From: Psychrobacter sp. FDAARGOS_221
Lineage (GTDB): Bacteria > Pseudomonadota > Gammaproteobacteria > Pseudomonadales > Moraxellaceae
Direction: 5' to 3'
Assembly (NCBI RefSeq): GCF_002313155.2
Contig: NZ_NWFK02000001.1
Coordinates: forward strand, 2,790,001 to 2,854,000
Length of the DNA stretch: 64,000 bases
This document shows positions 33,554 to 42,787 of this stretch, piece after piece. Within the stretch, counting starts at the first letter, position 1; each line of letters opens with the position of its first letter. Made by a program: the position numbers and the translations under genes. The notes beneath the pieces are model-generated. The model made no database searches, had not been told where the DNA came from, and saw nothing but the letters and a program-made list of their open reading frames with translations.

Positions 33554-33585
33554 TTAATAACCTCATTTACTTATTGCTTGTGTAT

Positions 33586-33614
33586 ATAATACCTGTAACA
33601 AGGTTATTAATCAA
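33586..33614 (-). promoter_or_regulatory. Early promoter overlapped by repressor operator
   Basis: On the minus strand TTGATT (33614-33609), 17-base spacer, TATTAT (33591-33586), 33 bases before ner. The operator-like ACCTGTAACAAGGTTATTA (33591-33609) fills the spacer, so repressor binding would block RNA polymerase. Confidence 0.72.
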
Positions 33615-33760
33615 GTAAAAAACCCTGTAACAGGTTATTTTTATTACAAAAATACCTCTTTATAATCTAAAACGCAATTAAAACAAGTACTTAAAGAACC
33701 TGTAACAAGGTATATTAGGTCATTAAAAGGTTACATCTTATGAGCCAACAACCTGTAACG
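33591..33760. promoter_or_regulatory. Operator array of CCTGTAACAAGGT-type sites
   Basis: Four sites: 33591-33609 (ACCTGTAACAAGGTTATTA), 33623-33640 (CCCTGTAACAGGTTATTT), 33699-33714 (CCTGTAACAAGGTATA) and 33751-33760 (ACCTGTAACG), the last inside the repressor coding region. A partial inverted copy AGGTTACA lies at 33728-33735. The half-site CCTGT/ACAGG is dyad-like, typical of HTH repressors. A TATAAT at 33661-33666 may be the -10 of the + strand repressor promoter. Confidence 0.68.
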
Positions 33761-34462
33761 AGTATCTTTGATAGAAAGGTTTTTGCAGATCGACTAACTA
33801 AGGTTAGAAACAATGCGAATCTAACTAGAGATGAAGTGGTTGCTTTATCTAATAACGGTTTTGCTCGTAGCTCACTGCAAGCCTGGGAGGTGGGTGATAG
33901 AGAGCCTAAAATTGACAATATATTTGAATTAGCAAAAATTTATGGTATTAGTCCTCATTACTTAATATTTGGTGATACAGAGGCTCAACCACTACAGCAG
34001 GTAGCATCTGACTCAGAAGCGGTTAATGATGATGAGTACGTTCATATACCTGCATATGACATCGCTGTCAGTGCAGGGCATGGCATGTTCAGTGATGGCG
34101 CTATTAAACCCAGCAAATACCTAGCGTTTCGCCGCCGTTGGGTTCAAGCAAGAAGCTTAACAGTTAAATGCTTGGCAGTGCTATTCACAGAAGGTGACTC
34201 AATGATTCCTACCATTCCAGAGAATGCAGCTATCGTCATTAATAGAGAGCGCAACCAAGCGCTGGATGGCAAAGTGTACGTCATCCGCATTGATGACAGG
34301 CTGTATGTCAAGCGTACTCAGTGGATACCGACAGGCGGGCTAAGGCTTATCAGCGATAACAAAGCCTATGACAGCTTCGATATATCCAAGCAGGATATGC
34401 AAGCTAATGATATTGAGATATGCGGTCAAGTCATCCATGCCAGTTACGATCTTCCTGACTAA
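33740..34462 (+). CDS. Lysogeny repressor (HTH plus S24 LexA-like peptidase)
   Basis: Protein of 240 residues. The HTH domain (about 10-75, FADRLTKVRNNANLTRDEVV ... SSLQAWEVGDREPKIDNI) is followed by the S24 domain with a cleavage-site-like SAGHG near residue 111, the catalytic Ser in FTEGDSMIPTIP and the Lys in DDRLYVKRTQ. It is a CI/LexA-like repressor, probably cut in the SOS response, unlike Mu's heat-sensitive Repc. It is transcribed away from ner, with an operator inside its own 5' end. Confidence 0.95.
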   Translation: MSQQPVTSIFDRKVFADRLTKVRNNANLTRDEVVALSNNGFARSSLQAWEVGDREPKIDNIFELAKIYGISPHYLIFGDTEAQPLQQVASDSEAVNDDEYVHIPAYDIAVSAGHGMFSDGAIKPSKYLAFRRRWVQARSLTVKCLAVLFTEGDSMIPTIPENAAIVINRERNQALDGKVYVIRIDDRLYVKRTQWIPTGGLRLISDNKAYDSFDISKQDMQANDIEICGQVIHASYDLPD

Positions 34463-34475
34463 TCTTTGCCCACGA

Positions 34476-34501
34476 AAAAGGGCAGCCTAAGCCACCCTTT
34501 T
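34476..34501 (+). terminator. Short hairpin after the repressor
   Basis: AAAAGGG and CCCTTTT (34476-34482 with 34495-34501) pair perfectly over a 12-base loop 13 bases after the stop. The T run is short, so it may be a weak terminator. Confidence 0.5.
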
Positions 34502-34537
34502 AAAACTCATTTAAACATCTTTTAAAGCCCGTCAGCG

Positions 34538-34713
34538 TATTCCCATTTTAACTGGCTATATCGCCCTAAATCGGCTGGTGTGCTAAAATGAGAATAATTT
34601 AAAACGTCGAACTTTTGAATCTTTCAAACCTTGGAATTACGTGGACTTCATGGGGCTTGTCCCATCTATTCCCGCATAGTTTAACTTATTCCCATATTTA
34701 GTGATTGGTTACA
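34538..34713. repeat. Phage end with three TATTCCC motifs (likely transposase A sites)
   Basis: TATTCCCATTTTAACT (34538-34553), TATTCCCGCATAGTTTAAC (34667-34685) and TATTCCCATATTTAGT (34687-34702) are direct repeats at the end of the phage. The outer base pair reads TG on the minus strand at 34713-34712 (CA on plus). Mu has three A-binding sites at each end and the same terminal TG/CA. The terminus at 34713 also fits the break in KtrB. Confidence 0.7.
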
Positions 34714-35528
34714 GTAGCCGGATTGTTATGCTCTAATAACCAAAATAGCATAAAGGCAATCAGGTTTAAGCCCAGCGTTGATACCAAGATTAGTTTGGTA
34801 TTGATATTAATCTTGTGCCAACTGCGGTTATCAGCCAAGTCTTTAATCACCAAAAATCCGAGTCCGCCAATAATAATTAAGCTGGTAATAATAAAGTTAA
34901 TACCAGCATGGTCGACATAGCCACTTAAGCTGTCACTTGATAGGGCAAAGCCTGCGTTATTAAAAGCTGAGATGGTATAAAAGAAGCCTTGATATAACGC
35001 CTGACCCCATGACATTTCTGGCAAAAAGCATAAGGTTAAACCAATAAATCCAATCATCTCGACACAGATGGCAATCATAAATACCGACTTGGCGGTGTTG
35101 GTAATTTGGCTAAAGCTGGTTTCGGCAAAGGCTTCGCGGGCAATTTTTTGACTAGTGAGGTTTAATCGGCGCTGCAAACTAAAAAAGGCCAGTACCGCAA
35201 AGGTCATAAAACCCAGCCCCCCGAATTGAATGAGCACAATAATCACCAACTGCCCAAAATAGGTATAGTTGGCAGTATCAACCACGGCCAATCCGGTGAC
35301 GGTGACTGCAGAAGTAGCAGTAAACGCAGCTTCTAGCCAACTGACTGATTCAATCGTAGCAAAAGGCAGTTTTAATAATGAGCTGCCTGTGGCAATTAAA
35401 AATAAGAAGCCCACAGCAAGAATCATGGGCGGTGACAGCCACAGATGACCGTTATTATTGGGCATCATTTTATTTTTTGCAGTATTGCTTTTTGACGTTA
35501 TCTTTTTAGGCAATGTTTGGTTGGGCAT
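34698..35528 (-). pseudogene. ktrB: KtrB/TrkH potassium channel subunit, truncated by the prophage
   Basis: N-terminal 270 or so residues of a KtrB/TrkH K+ translocating subunit, normally about 440-480. The selectivity loops SAVTVTGLAVVD (residue 79 onward) and SAFNNAGFALSSDSL are present, with several membrane segments. At HNNPAT the family sequence ends, and translation runs a few codons into the phage (VTNH) to a stop at 34698. The rest presumably lies beyond the prophage, left of the window. This would abolish K+ uptake by this system while the prophage is in place. Confidence 0.9.
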
Positions 35529-35682
35529 GGTGTGGGCCTTTATGCAACTAAAGATATGGCTTAAGGTTTAACGTAACAGCGCAGAATAAGAGTCAAACAA
35601 CAATCATTTTAGTGCTCAAGTTTTGGGTGCTACTGTTCTAACGCAACTGTTGAAGCACGACGCAAGTTAAGCACGACGCAAG

Positions 35683-36333
35683 CTAGGCAATAAAATACTT
35701 AGCCAGTAGCTTTAGGTCTTCTACCAAACCGGCATAAATCAAGCAATCAGGGTATTGCACTATCATAGAGTCATCAAAATCACGTAGGATTTCTTTATCA
35801 CGAATGACTAACACCAAAGGCGTGTAAGGGTGTTTGTTTTTGATTTTGCCAATAGTTTTTGGTTCCCAGTTCTTAGGAATATCAATGCGAACCATATACT
35901 CTTTATTGCCCAAAGATAAATACTGCTTCATCATAGGGTAGGCCATCGCTTGAGCAATACGAATGCCCATGTCTTGTTCTGGGTGAATGATGTTTTCGAC
36001 TCCCAAGCTATCTAGGATGTCATGATGGGCATCGGTTTTAGCTTTTACCCACAGGTTTTTCACTGGCAGTTTAATTAAGTTTAAGGTACACAATAAGCTG
36101 GCTTCTAAGTCGTCACCGATACTGACAATGACCCCATCAAATTGGCTAAGATTGAGCTCTTTTAAGGTCTCGTTGTCTGTGGCATCTGCAATGACGGAGT
36201 GACTTAAAATGTCACTCACTTTGTTTACTTCTTGCTCATCCATATCAATGCCTAGCACTTCGTTGCCTTGATTTTGTAGTTCAAAGGCACAAGCACGTCC
36301 AAAGACACCCAGTCCGATTACTGCAAATTGCAT
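35683..36333 (-). CDS. ktrA: KtrA/TrkA-type regulatory subunit (RCK domain)
   Basis: Cytoplasmic RCK protein of 216 residues that gates the KtrB channel. It has the NAD-binding Rossmann pattern VIGLGVFGRACA at the N-terminus with acidic GIDMDE at the second strand end, then DATDNETLKEL and VSIGDDLEASLL. The C-terminal RCK_C domain (about 135-216) starts with the DMGIRIAQAMAYP helix. One RCK unit, as in KtrA rather than duplicated TrkA. It precedes the broken channel gene by 155 bases; its ring now lacks a full partner here. Confidence 0.93.
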   Translation of the reverse strand: MQFAVIGLGVFGRACAFELQNQGNEVLGIDMDEQEVNKVSDILSHSVIADATDNETLKELNLSQFDGVIVSIGDDLEASLLCTLNLIKLPVKNLWVKAKTDAHHDILDSLGVENIIHPEQDMGIRIAQAMAYPMMKQYLSLGNKEYMVRIDIPKNWEPKTIGKIKNKHPYTPLVLVIRDKEILRDFDDSMIVQYPDCLIYAGLVEDLKLLAKYFIA

Positions 36334-36659
36334 GGTATGGTCACCTTATAGCTGAATGATATTGTTACTATCAAATGGTTTAATATCAGGTTGTTTAATA
36401 TCAATAATGAAGTAAGGTTTAAAGCGTCCACTAAGCGGATAAGCGCAATGAGTTTAACTGTGCTTAATGGCGCTTAAAGTTGTATTAATTACGATTATAA
36501 CGCTAAACTTATTGTTGTAGATAAAAAATTTGTGTATTCGATAACTAAAAAGCACAAAAAAAGAACGCCTTGATAGTCAAGACGTTCTCTTATTTGTGCT
36601 ATTAATTTAACGAGGCGCTTAATGAGATGCTTAATAAGACACTTAATATGAGATATCGA
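36334..36659. other. Intergenic stretch holding the proS terminator
   Basis: The only clear element is a hairpin at 36562-36588 (AGAACGCCTTGA with its complement, one mismatch), flanked by an A run at 36553-36561 that reads as T on the minus strand. This ends proS transcription. A promoter for ktrA must also lie here, but I see no clear match. Confidence 0.55.
36553..36588 (-). terminator. Intrinsic terminator after proS
   Basis: A 12-bp stem with one mismatch and a three-base loop, followed by T7 on the minus strand. It lies 71 bases after the proS stop. Confidence 0.85.
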
Positions 36660-38390
36660 TTAAGCTTCTAAAACAGCCAATAATTCATCACGGCTAAGTA
36701 GCTGCTTTTCACCATTACGGCGATCCACATACTCGTACTTATCTTCTGCTAAGTTGCGATCTGATACAACGATACGATGTGGAATACCGATTAGTTCTAA
36801 ATCAGCAAACTTGACACCAGGACGCTCATTACGATCATCAAGCAACACATTTAAGCCTTTTGCTTTTAACTCTTCATAAAGTGCTTCAGCGGTATTGATT
36901 ACCGTATCTTGTTTTGATTTCATCGGTACGATGGCAATATCAAATGGTGCGATAGAGTCTTTTGGATCTGGTGTTTTGGCCCAAATGATGCCATTGTCAT
37001 CATGATTTTGCTCAATCGCCGCTGCGATGATGCGACTGACACCGATACCGTAACAGCCCATCATAAGGGTCACTGGCTTGCCGTCTTCACCCATCACAGT
37101 ACAGCTAAGCGCTTTAGAATACTTATCGCCTAACTGGAAGATATGACCCACTTCAATACCGCGCTTGATGCTTAAGGTACCTTTACCATCTGGTGAAGGG
37201 TCACCATCAACCACGTTACGGATGTCAACGACCTTGGTGATTTGTGCATCTCTATCCCAGTTCATGCCGGTAGTGTGCATGTCATACTCATTGGCACCTG
37301 AGACGAAGTCCGCCATAGCGGCTGCAGCACGGTCGACATACACAGGGATATCAAGATCAACACCAATATAGCCTTTTTTCAGTCCCGCCGCTTTCATCTC
37401 TTCTTCAGTAGCGAAGGTCAGTGGTGTTGCCACTTCAGCAATTTTCTCAGCCTTGATTTCATTTAAAGTATGGTCGCCACGAACCACTAAAGCGATTAAT
37501 TGTGGCTCGCCTTCAGTGCCGTCTTCGTTCAGCTGATGACCTTTTACGATTAAGGTTTTTACTGTTTTTGCTAGTGGGATATCTAAGAAGGCCGCTAAGT
37601 CTTCATTGGTTTCAATTTTTGGCGTTGACACATCTTTTCTGTCTTCTGAAGCAGCAGGGCGCTCATCAAAGCATACCGCTTCAGCCAGCTCAACGTTGGC
37701 TGCAAAGTCTGAACCATCAGAGAAAGCAATCGCATCTTCGCCACTGCCAGCTAATACGTGGAATTCATGTGATGCTGAGCCGCCAATAGATCCTGTATCG
37801 GCCAATACCGCTCTAAAGTTTAGACCAAGACGATTAAAGATACGGGTGTAGGCCTGATACATATCTTGATAGGTTTGCTCTAATGAGGCCTGGTCAATAT
37901 GGAATGAGTAGGCATCTTTCATGGTGAATTCGCGGGCACGCATGATTCCAAAGCGTGGGCGAATCTCATCGCGGAATTTACTTTGAATTTGGAAGAAGGT
38001 CATAGGCAGCTGTTTATAGCTACGTAATTCGCCACGGGCTAGGTCAGTAATGACTTCTTCGTGGGTAGGGCCTAATACAAAGTCGCGGTTATGGCGGTCT
38101 TTGAAGCGTAGTAGCTCTGGGCCGTAGTCTTCAAAGCGACCAGACTCCTGCCATAATTCAGCAGGCTGGGTCATAGGCATATACACTTCTTGCGCGCCGA
38201 TGTTTTGCATCTCTTCACGCACAATTTTTTCTACTTTTTGTAATATTTTAAGCCCCATAGGCAACCAGACGTAAAGGCCAGAAGCAAGCTTACGGATAAG
38301 CCCAGCTCTAAGCATCAACTGGCTTGATACGATGTCTGCATCACTTGGGTTTTCTTTTAAGGTAGCAAATAAAAACTGGCTGGCTCTCAT
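36660..38390 (-). CDS. proS: Prolyl-tRNA synthetase (class II, with editing insert)
   Basis: ProS of 576 residues, charging tRNA-Pro. The start [19 protein letters not shown] (38390) is the conserved bacterial one; upstream in-frame codons give no family sequence. Class II motif 2 is at [17 protein letters not shown]. The INS editing domain (about 225-400) contains [14 protein letters not shown] and [13 protein letters not shown]. Motif 3 is at [18 protein letters not shown]. The C-terminal anticodon domain has [20 protein letters not shown]. All bacterial-type features are present. Confidence 0.98.
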   Translation of the reverse strand: MRASQFLFATLKENPSDADIVSSQLMLRAGLIRKLASGLYVWLPMGLKILQKVEKIVREEMQNIGAQEVYMPMTQPAELWQESGRFEDYGPELLRFKDRHNRDFVLGPTHEEVITDLARGELRSYKQLPMTFFQIQSKFRDEIRPRFGIMRAREFTMKDAYSFHIDQASLEQTYQDMYQAYTRIFNRLGLNFRAVLADTGSIGGSASHEFHVLAGSGEDAIAFSDGSDFAANVELAEAVCFDERPAASEDRKDVSTPKIETNEDLAAFLDIPLAKTVKTLIVKGHQLNEDGTEGEPQLIALVVRGDHTLNEIKAEKIAEVATPLTFATEEEMKAAGLKKGYIGVDLDIPVYVDRAAAAMADFVSGANEYDMHTTGMNWDRDAQITKVVDIRNVVDGDPSPDGKGTLSIKRGIEVGHIFQLGDKYSKALSCTVMGEDGKPVTLMMGCYGIGVSRIIAAAIEQNHDDNGIIWAKTPDPKDSIAPFDIAIVPMKSKQDTVINTAEALYEELKAKGLNVLLDDRNERPGVKFADLELIGIPHRIVVSDRNLAEDKYEYVDRRNGEKQLLSRDELLAVLEA

Positions 38391-38859
38391 AATGGACTCG
38401 ACTTTACTTAATGTAGTGAAATGACACAGTAACAAAAATAATCTGTAAATGAATGTGGTTTGGTTAAAACTTAAGCTTTAAATTAGTGTTAAATAAATAA
38501 TCAGCAACACTGTGACGGTTTAATATTTCATTGATATCTAACACAAGTAATCGATATCTAACATAAGCTGTCTAAAATAAAAATATAAACAAAATCTAAA
38601 TTAGAAATCAATCTAAGTTGATAATGAAGTTTGGTTTTAAACCACAACCTGCCTATGTTAGGTAAAGTTTGCCACTGACGCAATCCTTTTTTATATAACA
38701 CTGCTAATTAGGGCTGTATTTAACCTATCTAGGCCGCTTTTTACACGGTCATCAACCTATTTCATCACTTGCTATTTGGCCTCAATGACCTAATGATAGT
38801 GGTATAAACCGTGTTTGGCGATGACAAACCATTAATTATAACCTTAATGATGATAAATT
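38391..38859. other. AT-rich intergenic region, divergent promoters expected
   Basis: A 469-base gap between proS and the divergent 240-residue gene. No protein-like frame, tRNA or strong hairpin seen. It has several imperfect short repeats of ATATCTAACA near 38533-38565, with no clear meaning. Promoters for both genes must lie here. Confidence 0.4.
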
Positions 38860-39582
38860 ATGAATAACAAAACTCAAAAAATGGCAAAATCTGGTGGTGT
38901 TTGGTCCAAGCTAATTTTGCTACTGATTATAATTGTGCTCAGTGTTCTATTGTGGCAGCAATTTACCAAGGATACTTCAACTCAAATTCAAACCCTAAGT
39001 CGTGAAGGGGTAGTGAGTCGAATACAGCAATTAAATCGCTTGGAGACGGTCGCTTATAATGTCGATACTGTCATTACTAGTGAGCAGCAAGGCTCTTGGC
39101 AGCGCTTATGGCAAGACCAGCAAAAGGGCTTGTTTATCGCACGTGGTCGTGTGGTCGCGGGTGTTGACTTAAGCCAATTAAGTCCTGAAATGGTACAAGT
39201 GTCTGACCCCACTGAGCAGCAAATCGAAGAAGCAAAGAAGCAAGCAGAGGCCGACGGTAAACAAGGTGGCACGCTAACCTTGATGCCGAATGTGATGGTA
39301 ACTGTACCGCCTGTTGAAATCTTCACCGTCTATTTAGATGATGTTGAGGTGTATGACTGGCAGGCAGGAGGTTTCTTTGGCATGACAAATGCTGAGCCTG
39401 AAATTCTAAAGCAAGCGCAAGCCAGTGCTAAGCAAGAAGTATTAAAGCGTGCTTGTGCTGATGGCGTGATGCTTCAGGCTGAAAATAATGCAAAAACTGC
39501 GATAGAACAGTTATTTGCAATGACAGGCGCAGAGGTAACGGTGGCGACTCAAGGTGCCGGTGCTTGCCAGCCAGTCGATTAG
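38860..39582 (+). CDS. DUF4230-like membrane-anchored protein
   Basis: Protein of 240 residues with one N-terminal membrane segment (about 17-33, LILLLIIIVLSVLLWQQ). The outer part has the DUF4230 pattern: LSREGVVSRIQQLNRLETVAYNVDTVI, IARGRVVAGVDLSQLSPE, VTVPPVEIFTVYLDDVEVYD and a late QASAKQEVLKRACADGVM. Function unknown, probably periplasmic. It stands alone between proS and the convergent photolyase gene, 11 bases from the photolyase stop. Confidence 0.85.
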   Translation: MNNKTQKMAKSGGVWSKLILLLIIIVLSVLLWQQFTKDTSTQIQTLSREGVVSRIQQLNRLETVAYNVDTVITSEQQGSWQRLWQDQQKGLFIARGRVVAGVDLSQLSPEMVQVSDPTEQQIEEAKKQAEADGKQGGTLTLMPNVMVTVPPVEIFTVYLDDVEVYDWQAGGFFGMTNAEPEILKQAQASAKQEVLKRACADGVMLQAENNAKTAIEQLFAMTGAEVTVATQGAGACQPVD

Positions 39583-39593
39583 GTTAATTAAAA

Positions 39594-41288
39594 TTAGCCA
39601 TTGGACTTAAACTGTTCAATGGCATACAGTCTAGCTGTTTTATGCTCAACCATCGGCTGCGGATAATTAACATCGGCAAAGTCACCTTGTGGGCTTAATG
39701 CCTGACGCAGCTTTGATTCATCATGTAAGATTTTGGCAGGGATGTCTTTTAGCTCAGGTAGCCAAGTTTTGATAAATAAAGCCTCTTTGTCATGGGTTTT
39801 GCCTTGGCTAAACGGATTCATAATCCGAAAATAGGGCGCCGCATCGGTGCCTATGGATGCGCTCCATTGCCAGCCGCCATTGTTAGAAGCAAAGTCACCA
39901 TCAATCAGTTGCTGCATAAAATAGCGCTCACCCCAGCGCCAATCAATCAACAAATCTTTGGTCAAAAACATGGCGGTTACCATACGCAGGCGATTGTGCA
40001 TAAAGCCCGTTTGATTCAGGCAACGCATCGCTGCATCGACCAAAGGCACACCTGTCATCCCCTCACACCAAGCCTTAAAGTCGTTTAGATCATAAGACCA
40101 GTTTATCTTATTATCAGTTTCTTTTTTATAGGCATGGTGTTTAACAATATCGGGTCGATCGACAATAACATGTCGATAAAAATCACGCCACGCCAGCTCT
40201 TTAACCCACGTCAATATATCCTCTGAGCTCGAATCAGTTCGTGCCAGTGCGTCAATCGCTGTTACATAACACTGCCTTGCTGATATTGCGCCAATGGCCA
40301 GATAAGCAGAAAGCTGACTGGTTGCCATCAGTGCGGGTTGTTCTCTGCTGATTTGATACTCATCGATGTCTTGTTTTACAAAGTCATTTAGCTTTTGCTG
40401 TGCCGCCCATTCGCCGGCAGGGTAGGCCTTATGGCAGGCTTGTAGCTGAGATTGGTTTGTATTTGATGAATGTCGCTCTAAAAATAGCCTAAGCATTTGC
40501 TGATGCAGCTGATCTATTTGCGCCAGTGTATCCGATGGTTCATTACATTCATCTGAGGCTTGAGTTTGCGAGTCAGCAGATTGCTCAATATCATATAAAT
40601 GCACAGGGCTGGCATCTAGCAGACTTTGCCAACGCTTATAGAACGGAGTGAATACCTGATACATCTTATTTTCACCGGTTTTTGATGTCACCATCACTGA
40701 GCCTGGCGGTACAATGCATTGGTCATGATGTAGATCAAACTGGATGCCTTGTGCGCTAAGCTGTTTGGCAATCTGATCATCACGCATCCGCTCGTTAATC
40801 TCATATTCGGCATTGGCAGCAACATGGGTGATGTTATTAGCAAGACAGTACTCTGTTATCCGCTCAACCGATTGTTCAAAGGTATCACAGTGGATGAGCT
40901 GTAACTTTATATTGAGTGTTGATAAGCGGATGGCCAATTGTTTAAGCGTACGCAGCATCAAATCCATTTGCACCAATGACATATCATGCTGTAGCCACTG
41001 TTCTGGAGTGACCACAAAGATAGCTGATAAGCGTGCTGGCGAGCTGTTTACTTCTTCTTGTTCATGTGGGTTTAACTGATGGTTTTGCGCAGTTTGTGAT
41101 ACCAAATCATGAAGCAGGGTTAAAGCGGTATTGTCATCAATGCGTAAATCGCGTCGGAACCACATCAGAGCATTAATGCTTGAGTTTTCAGTGGTGGTTT
41201 TGAGTGCTGTTTTTGTTGTCATAGTCGTTGTCTTAGCCGTTATTATCTTGCTTGGAGTAGATAAAGCGCAAATCGGGTTAATATTCAT
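39594..41288 (-). CDS. phrB: Deoxyribodipyrimidine photolyase
   Basis: Light-driven DNA repair flavoprotein, about 564 residues. N-terminal antenna domain: LMWFRRDLRIDDNTAL. FAD-binding catalytic domain: SQLSAYLAIGAIS, WVKELAWRDFYRHV, TGVPLVDAAMRCL, MHNRLRMVTAMFLTKDLLID and WQWSASIGTDAAPYFRI, all diagnostic. The N-terminal extension before residue 38 is longer than usual and low-complexity (Thr/Lys-rich). The start at 41288 (ATG) is chosen; 41222 is the main alternative and would remove most of this extension. Confidence 0.95.
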   Translation of the reverse strand: MNINPICALSTPSKIITAKTTTMTTKTALKTTTENSSINALMWFRRDLRIDDNTALTLLHDLVSQTAQNHQLNPHEQEEVNSSPARLSAIFVVTPEQWLQHDMSLVQMDLMLRTLKQLAIRLSTLNIKLQLIHCDTFEQSVERITEYCLANNITHVAANAEYEINERMRDDQIAKQLSAQGIQFDLHHDQCIVPPGSVMVTSKTGENKMYQVFTPFYKRWQSLLDASPVHLYDIEQSADSQTQASDECNEPSDTLAQIDQLHQQMLRLFLERHSSNTNQSQLQACHKAYPAGEWAAQQKLNDFVKQDIDEYQISREQPALMATSQLSAYLAIGAISARQCYVTAIDALARTDSSSEDILTWVKELAWRDFYRHVIVDRPDIVKHHAYKKETDNKINWSYDLNDFKAWCEGMTGVPLVDAAMRCLNQTGFMHNRLRMVTAMFLTKDLLIDWRWGERYFMQQLIDGDFASNNGGWQWSASIGTDAAPYFRIMNPFSQGKTHDKEALFIKTWLPELKDIPAKILHDESKLRQALSPQGDFADVNYPQPMVEHKTARLYAIEQFKSNG

Positions 41289-41470
41289 AACACTCACTTG
41301 TAATTATGCTAGGATAAGTTTTAAATGTGATAGCTAAAGCATAAAATTTGATTTGATGTGCAAGCAACCCGAACACTCATTGAGTGCGCTATAACAGCTT
41401 ACATCAATTAAGTATCACAATTGATTTTTAATATAGAAAATTTAGCAATTAGTGGCGATAAGACGTTTAA

Positions 41471-42115
41471 ATGACAAGCAATAAGCAAGTTAAATTTTGT
41501 GGGTTTACCCAAGCAAAAGATATCGAGCAAGCGGTTAATATGGGAGTGGATGCCATTGGTTTGGTCTTTTATCCGCCTAGTCCGCGTGCGGTAACCATTA
41601 CTCAAGCGGCTGAGTTGATAAAGGCAGTGCCTGCTTTTGTTAGTGTGGTCGCTTTGGTTGTTAATATCAGTGAGCATGAGCTTGTTGAGCTTGCGCAAAC
41701 GGTTGCATTTGATGTCATTCAGTTTCATGGTGATGAAACCCCTGAACAGTGTGAGCGACTGGCTAATTTAGTGCACAAGCGCTGGATCAAAGCACTACGT
41801 ATTAATCAGCAGACGGATAGCGTGGAGAGTATAGAGGCAACGATTGACACTTATGCACAAGCCGGCGCCAGCAGTATCTTGCTTGATGCTTATCATAAGG
41901 ATGCTTATGGCGGTACCGGTGAGCGTTTTGATTGGTCGTTAATTCCGAATAATGCCAGTTTGCCCATTATATTGGCTGGCGGATTGACACCGGATAATGT
42001 CAGCCCAACCCAGCAGCTACCGATACAAGCGTTTGATGTTAGTGGTGGAATTGAGTCTGCGAAGGGCATTAAAGATGCCGATAAAATGGCTGCTTTTCTT
42101 GGGGCGGTTCGTTAA
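41471..42115 (+). CDS. trpF: Phosphoribosylanthranilate isomerase
   Basis: TrpF of 214 residues, third step of tryptophan synthesis, converting PRA to CdRP. It has VKFCGFTQAKDIEQA (catalytic Cys), GLVFYPPSPRAVT, DVIQFHGDETPE, LLDAYHKDAYGGTGERFDW (catalytic Asp) and ILAGGLTPDNV. It starts the series trpF, small unknown, trpB, trpA, accD, folC known from other gammaproteobacteria, except for the small gene. Confidence 0.97.
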   Translation: MTSNKQVKFCGFTQAKDIEQAVNMGVDAIGLVFYPPSPRAVTITQAAELIKAVPAFVSVVALVVNISEHELVELAQTVAFDVIQFHGDETPEQCERLANLVHKRWIKALRINQQTDSVESIEATIDTYAQAGASSILLDAYHKDAYGGTGERFDWSLIPNNASLPIILAGGLTPDNVSPTQQLPIQAFDVSGGIESAKGIKDADKMAAFLGAVR

Positions 42116-42196
42116 CCTAAATCAGTAAGCAATTAAGTAAAAAGCGGTTGGCTTTTTATTTTAATGAGTTGTCTTAACCCAGGAGTTATCTACTTA

Positions 42197-42556
42197 ATGG
42201 TAAGTTACACTGAAATTAGGCATAGGGTGTTAGATAGCTTTTACTCGTATCTGCTTGATAAACCTCAAGATTGTAACAGTTACGAGTCTATTTTGGGATA
42301 TACGCTATACGATTTTGAAACAGGGTTTTCAGATATAGAAGTCTTTATTATTGATTTTGTCGTCTATGTTCTGTGTCAAGATTTTGCTGATTCACAAGAC
42401 TTAGCTAAAACACTTAAAAAGTCATTATTAGAACGTATTGATTATGATTTTGCTGGATTTATTCGCCAAATCAAGCCTGGAATAGATGATAGAGAGGAGT
42501 TTTTAGCTGATTTGTATTCGATGGGTCTAATTTCTGAGCAAAGAAGACAAGGTTAA
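42197..42556 (+). CDS. Small acidic unknown protein between trpF and trpB
   Basis: Protein of 119 residues, acidic, mostly helical with aromatic residues (VSYTEIRHRVLDSFYSYLL, DFAGFIRQIKPGIDDREEF). The start at 42197 (MVSYTEIR) follows AGGAG by 11 bases; an upstream ATG at 42164 lacks a site. Base content is more AT-rich than trpF and trpB. The size and make-up are similar to small immunity or antitoxin proteins, but I recognise no family. It splits an otherwise conserved gene pair, so recent arrival is likely. Confidence 0.65.
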   Translation: MVSYTEIRHRVLDSFYSYLLDKPQDCNSYESILGYTLYDFETGFSDIEVFIIDFVVYVLCQDFADSQDLAKTLKKSLLERIDYDFAGFIRQIKPGIDDREEFLADLYSMGLISEQRRQG

Positions 42557-42787
42557 ATAAATAGCGGTCAGTGAGTATCTAGCTTTAGTATGTGGCTCTC
42601 GTATGTATTGAATGTTCGTTTCAGGGCATTGCCATCAGGGTTAAAATATGGCAGGTTATGGTTTACACATTATGATGCTATGATGCTGAAATAGATTGTG
42701 ATGACAAATAAAAAACATGCTACATTTAAAGCTATTGCGCTAGCACATTAATTTTAATAAATAATAAAACAGGGTGAGTGACGGTTT

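Larger units (their letters stand above)
1..34713 (-). mobile_element. Mu-like transposable prophage with siphovirus tail (left part of element outside window)
   Basis: One continuous phage genome, read mostly on the minus strand. Gene order from the right end is repressor (+), Ner, transposase A, ATPase B, GemA, Mor, HU, lysis genes, DUF2730, gp26, gp27, gp28, portal, MuF, protease/scaffold, major head, then tail genes. The replication and head half matches Mu; the tail half matches lambda-type tails, as in the B3/D3112 group of transposable siphophages. The right boundary is placed at 34713, where the KtrB protein loses its family resemblance and the minus strand reads TG followed by repeated end motifs. 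The other end lies left of position 1, so completeness and target duplication cannot be judged. All recognisable genes in the window part are open, which is consistent with an intact prophage. Confidence 0.93.

Noticed and set aside
39792..40088. A + strand frame of 98 codons in the photolyase gene
   Set aside because: Antisense of the conserved FAD-binding region; not a gene.
42557..42787. trp leader peptide with attenuator before trpB
   Set aside because: No Trp-rich short frame and no paired terminator hairpins visible in the gap.
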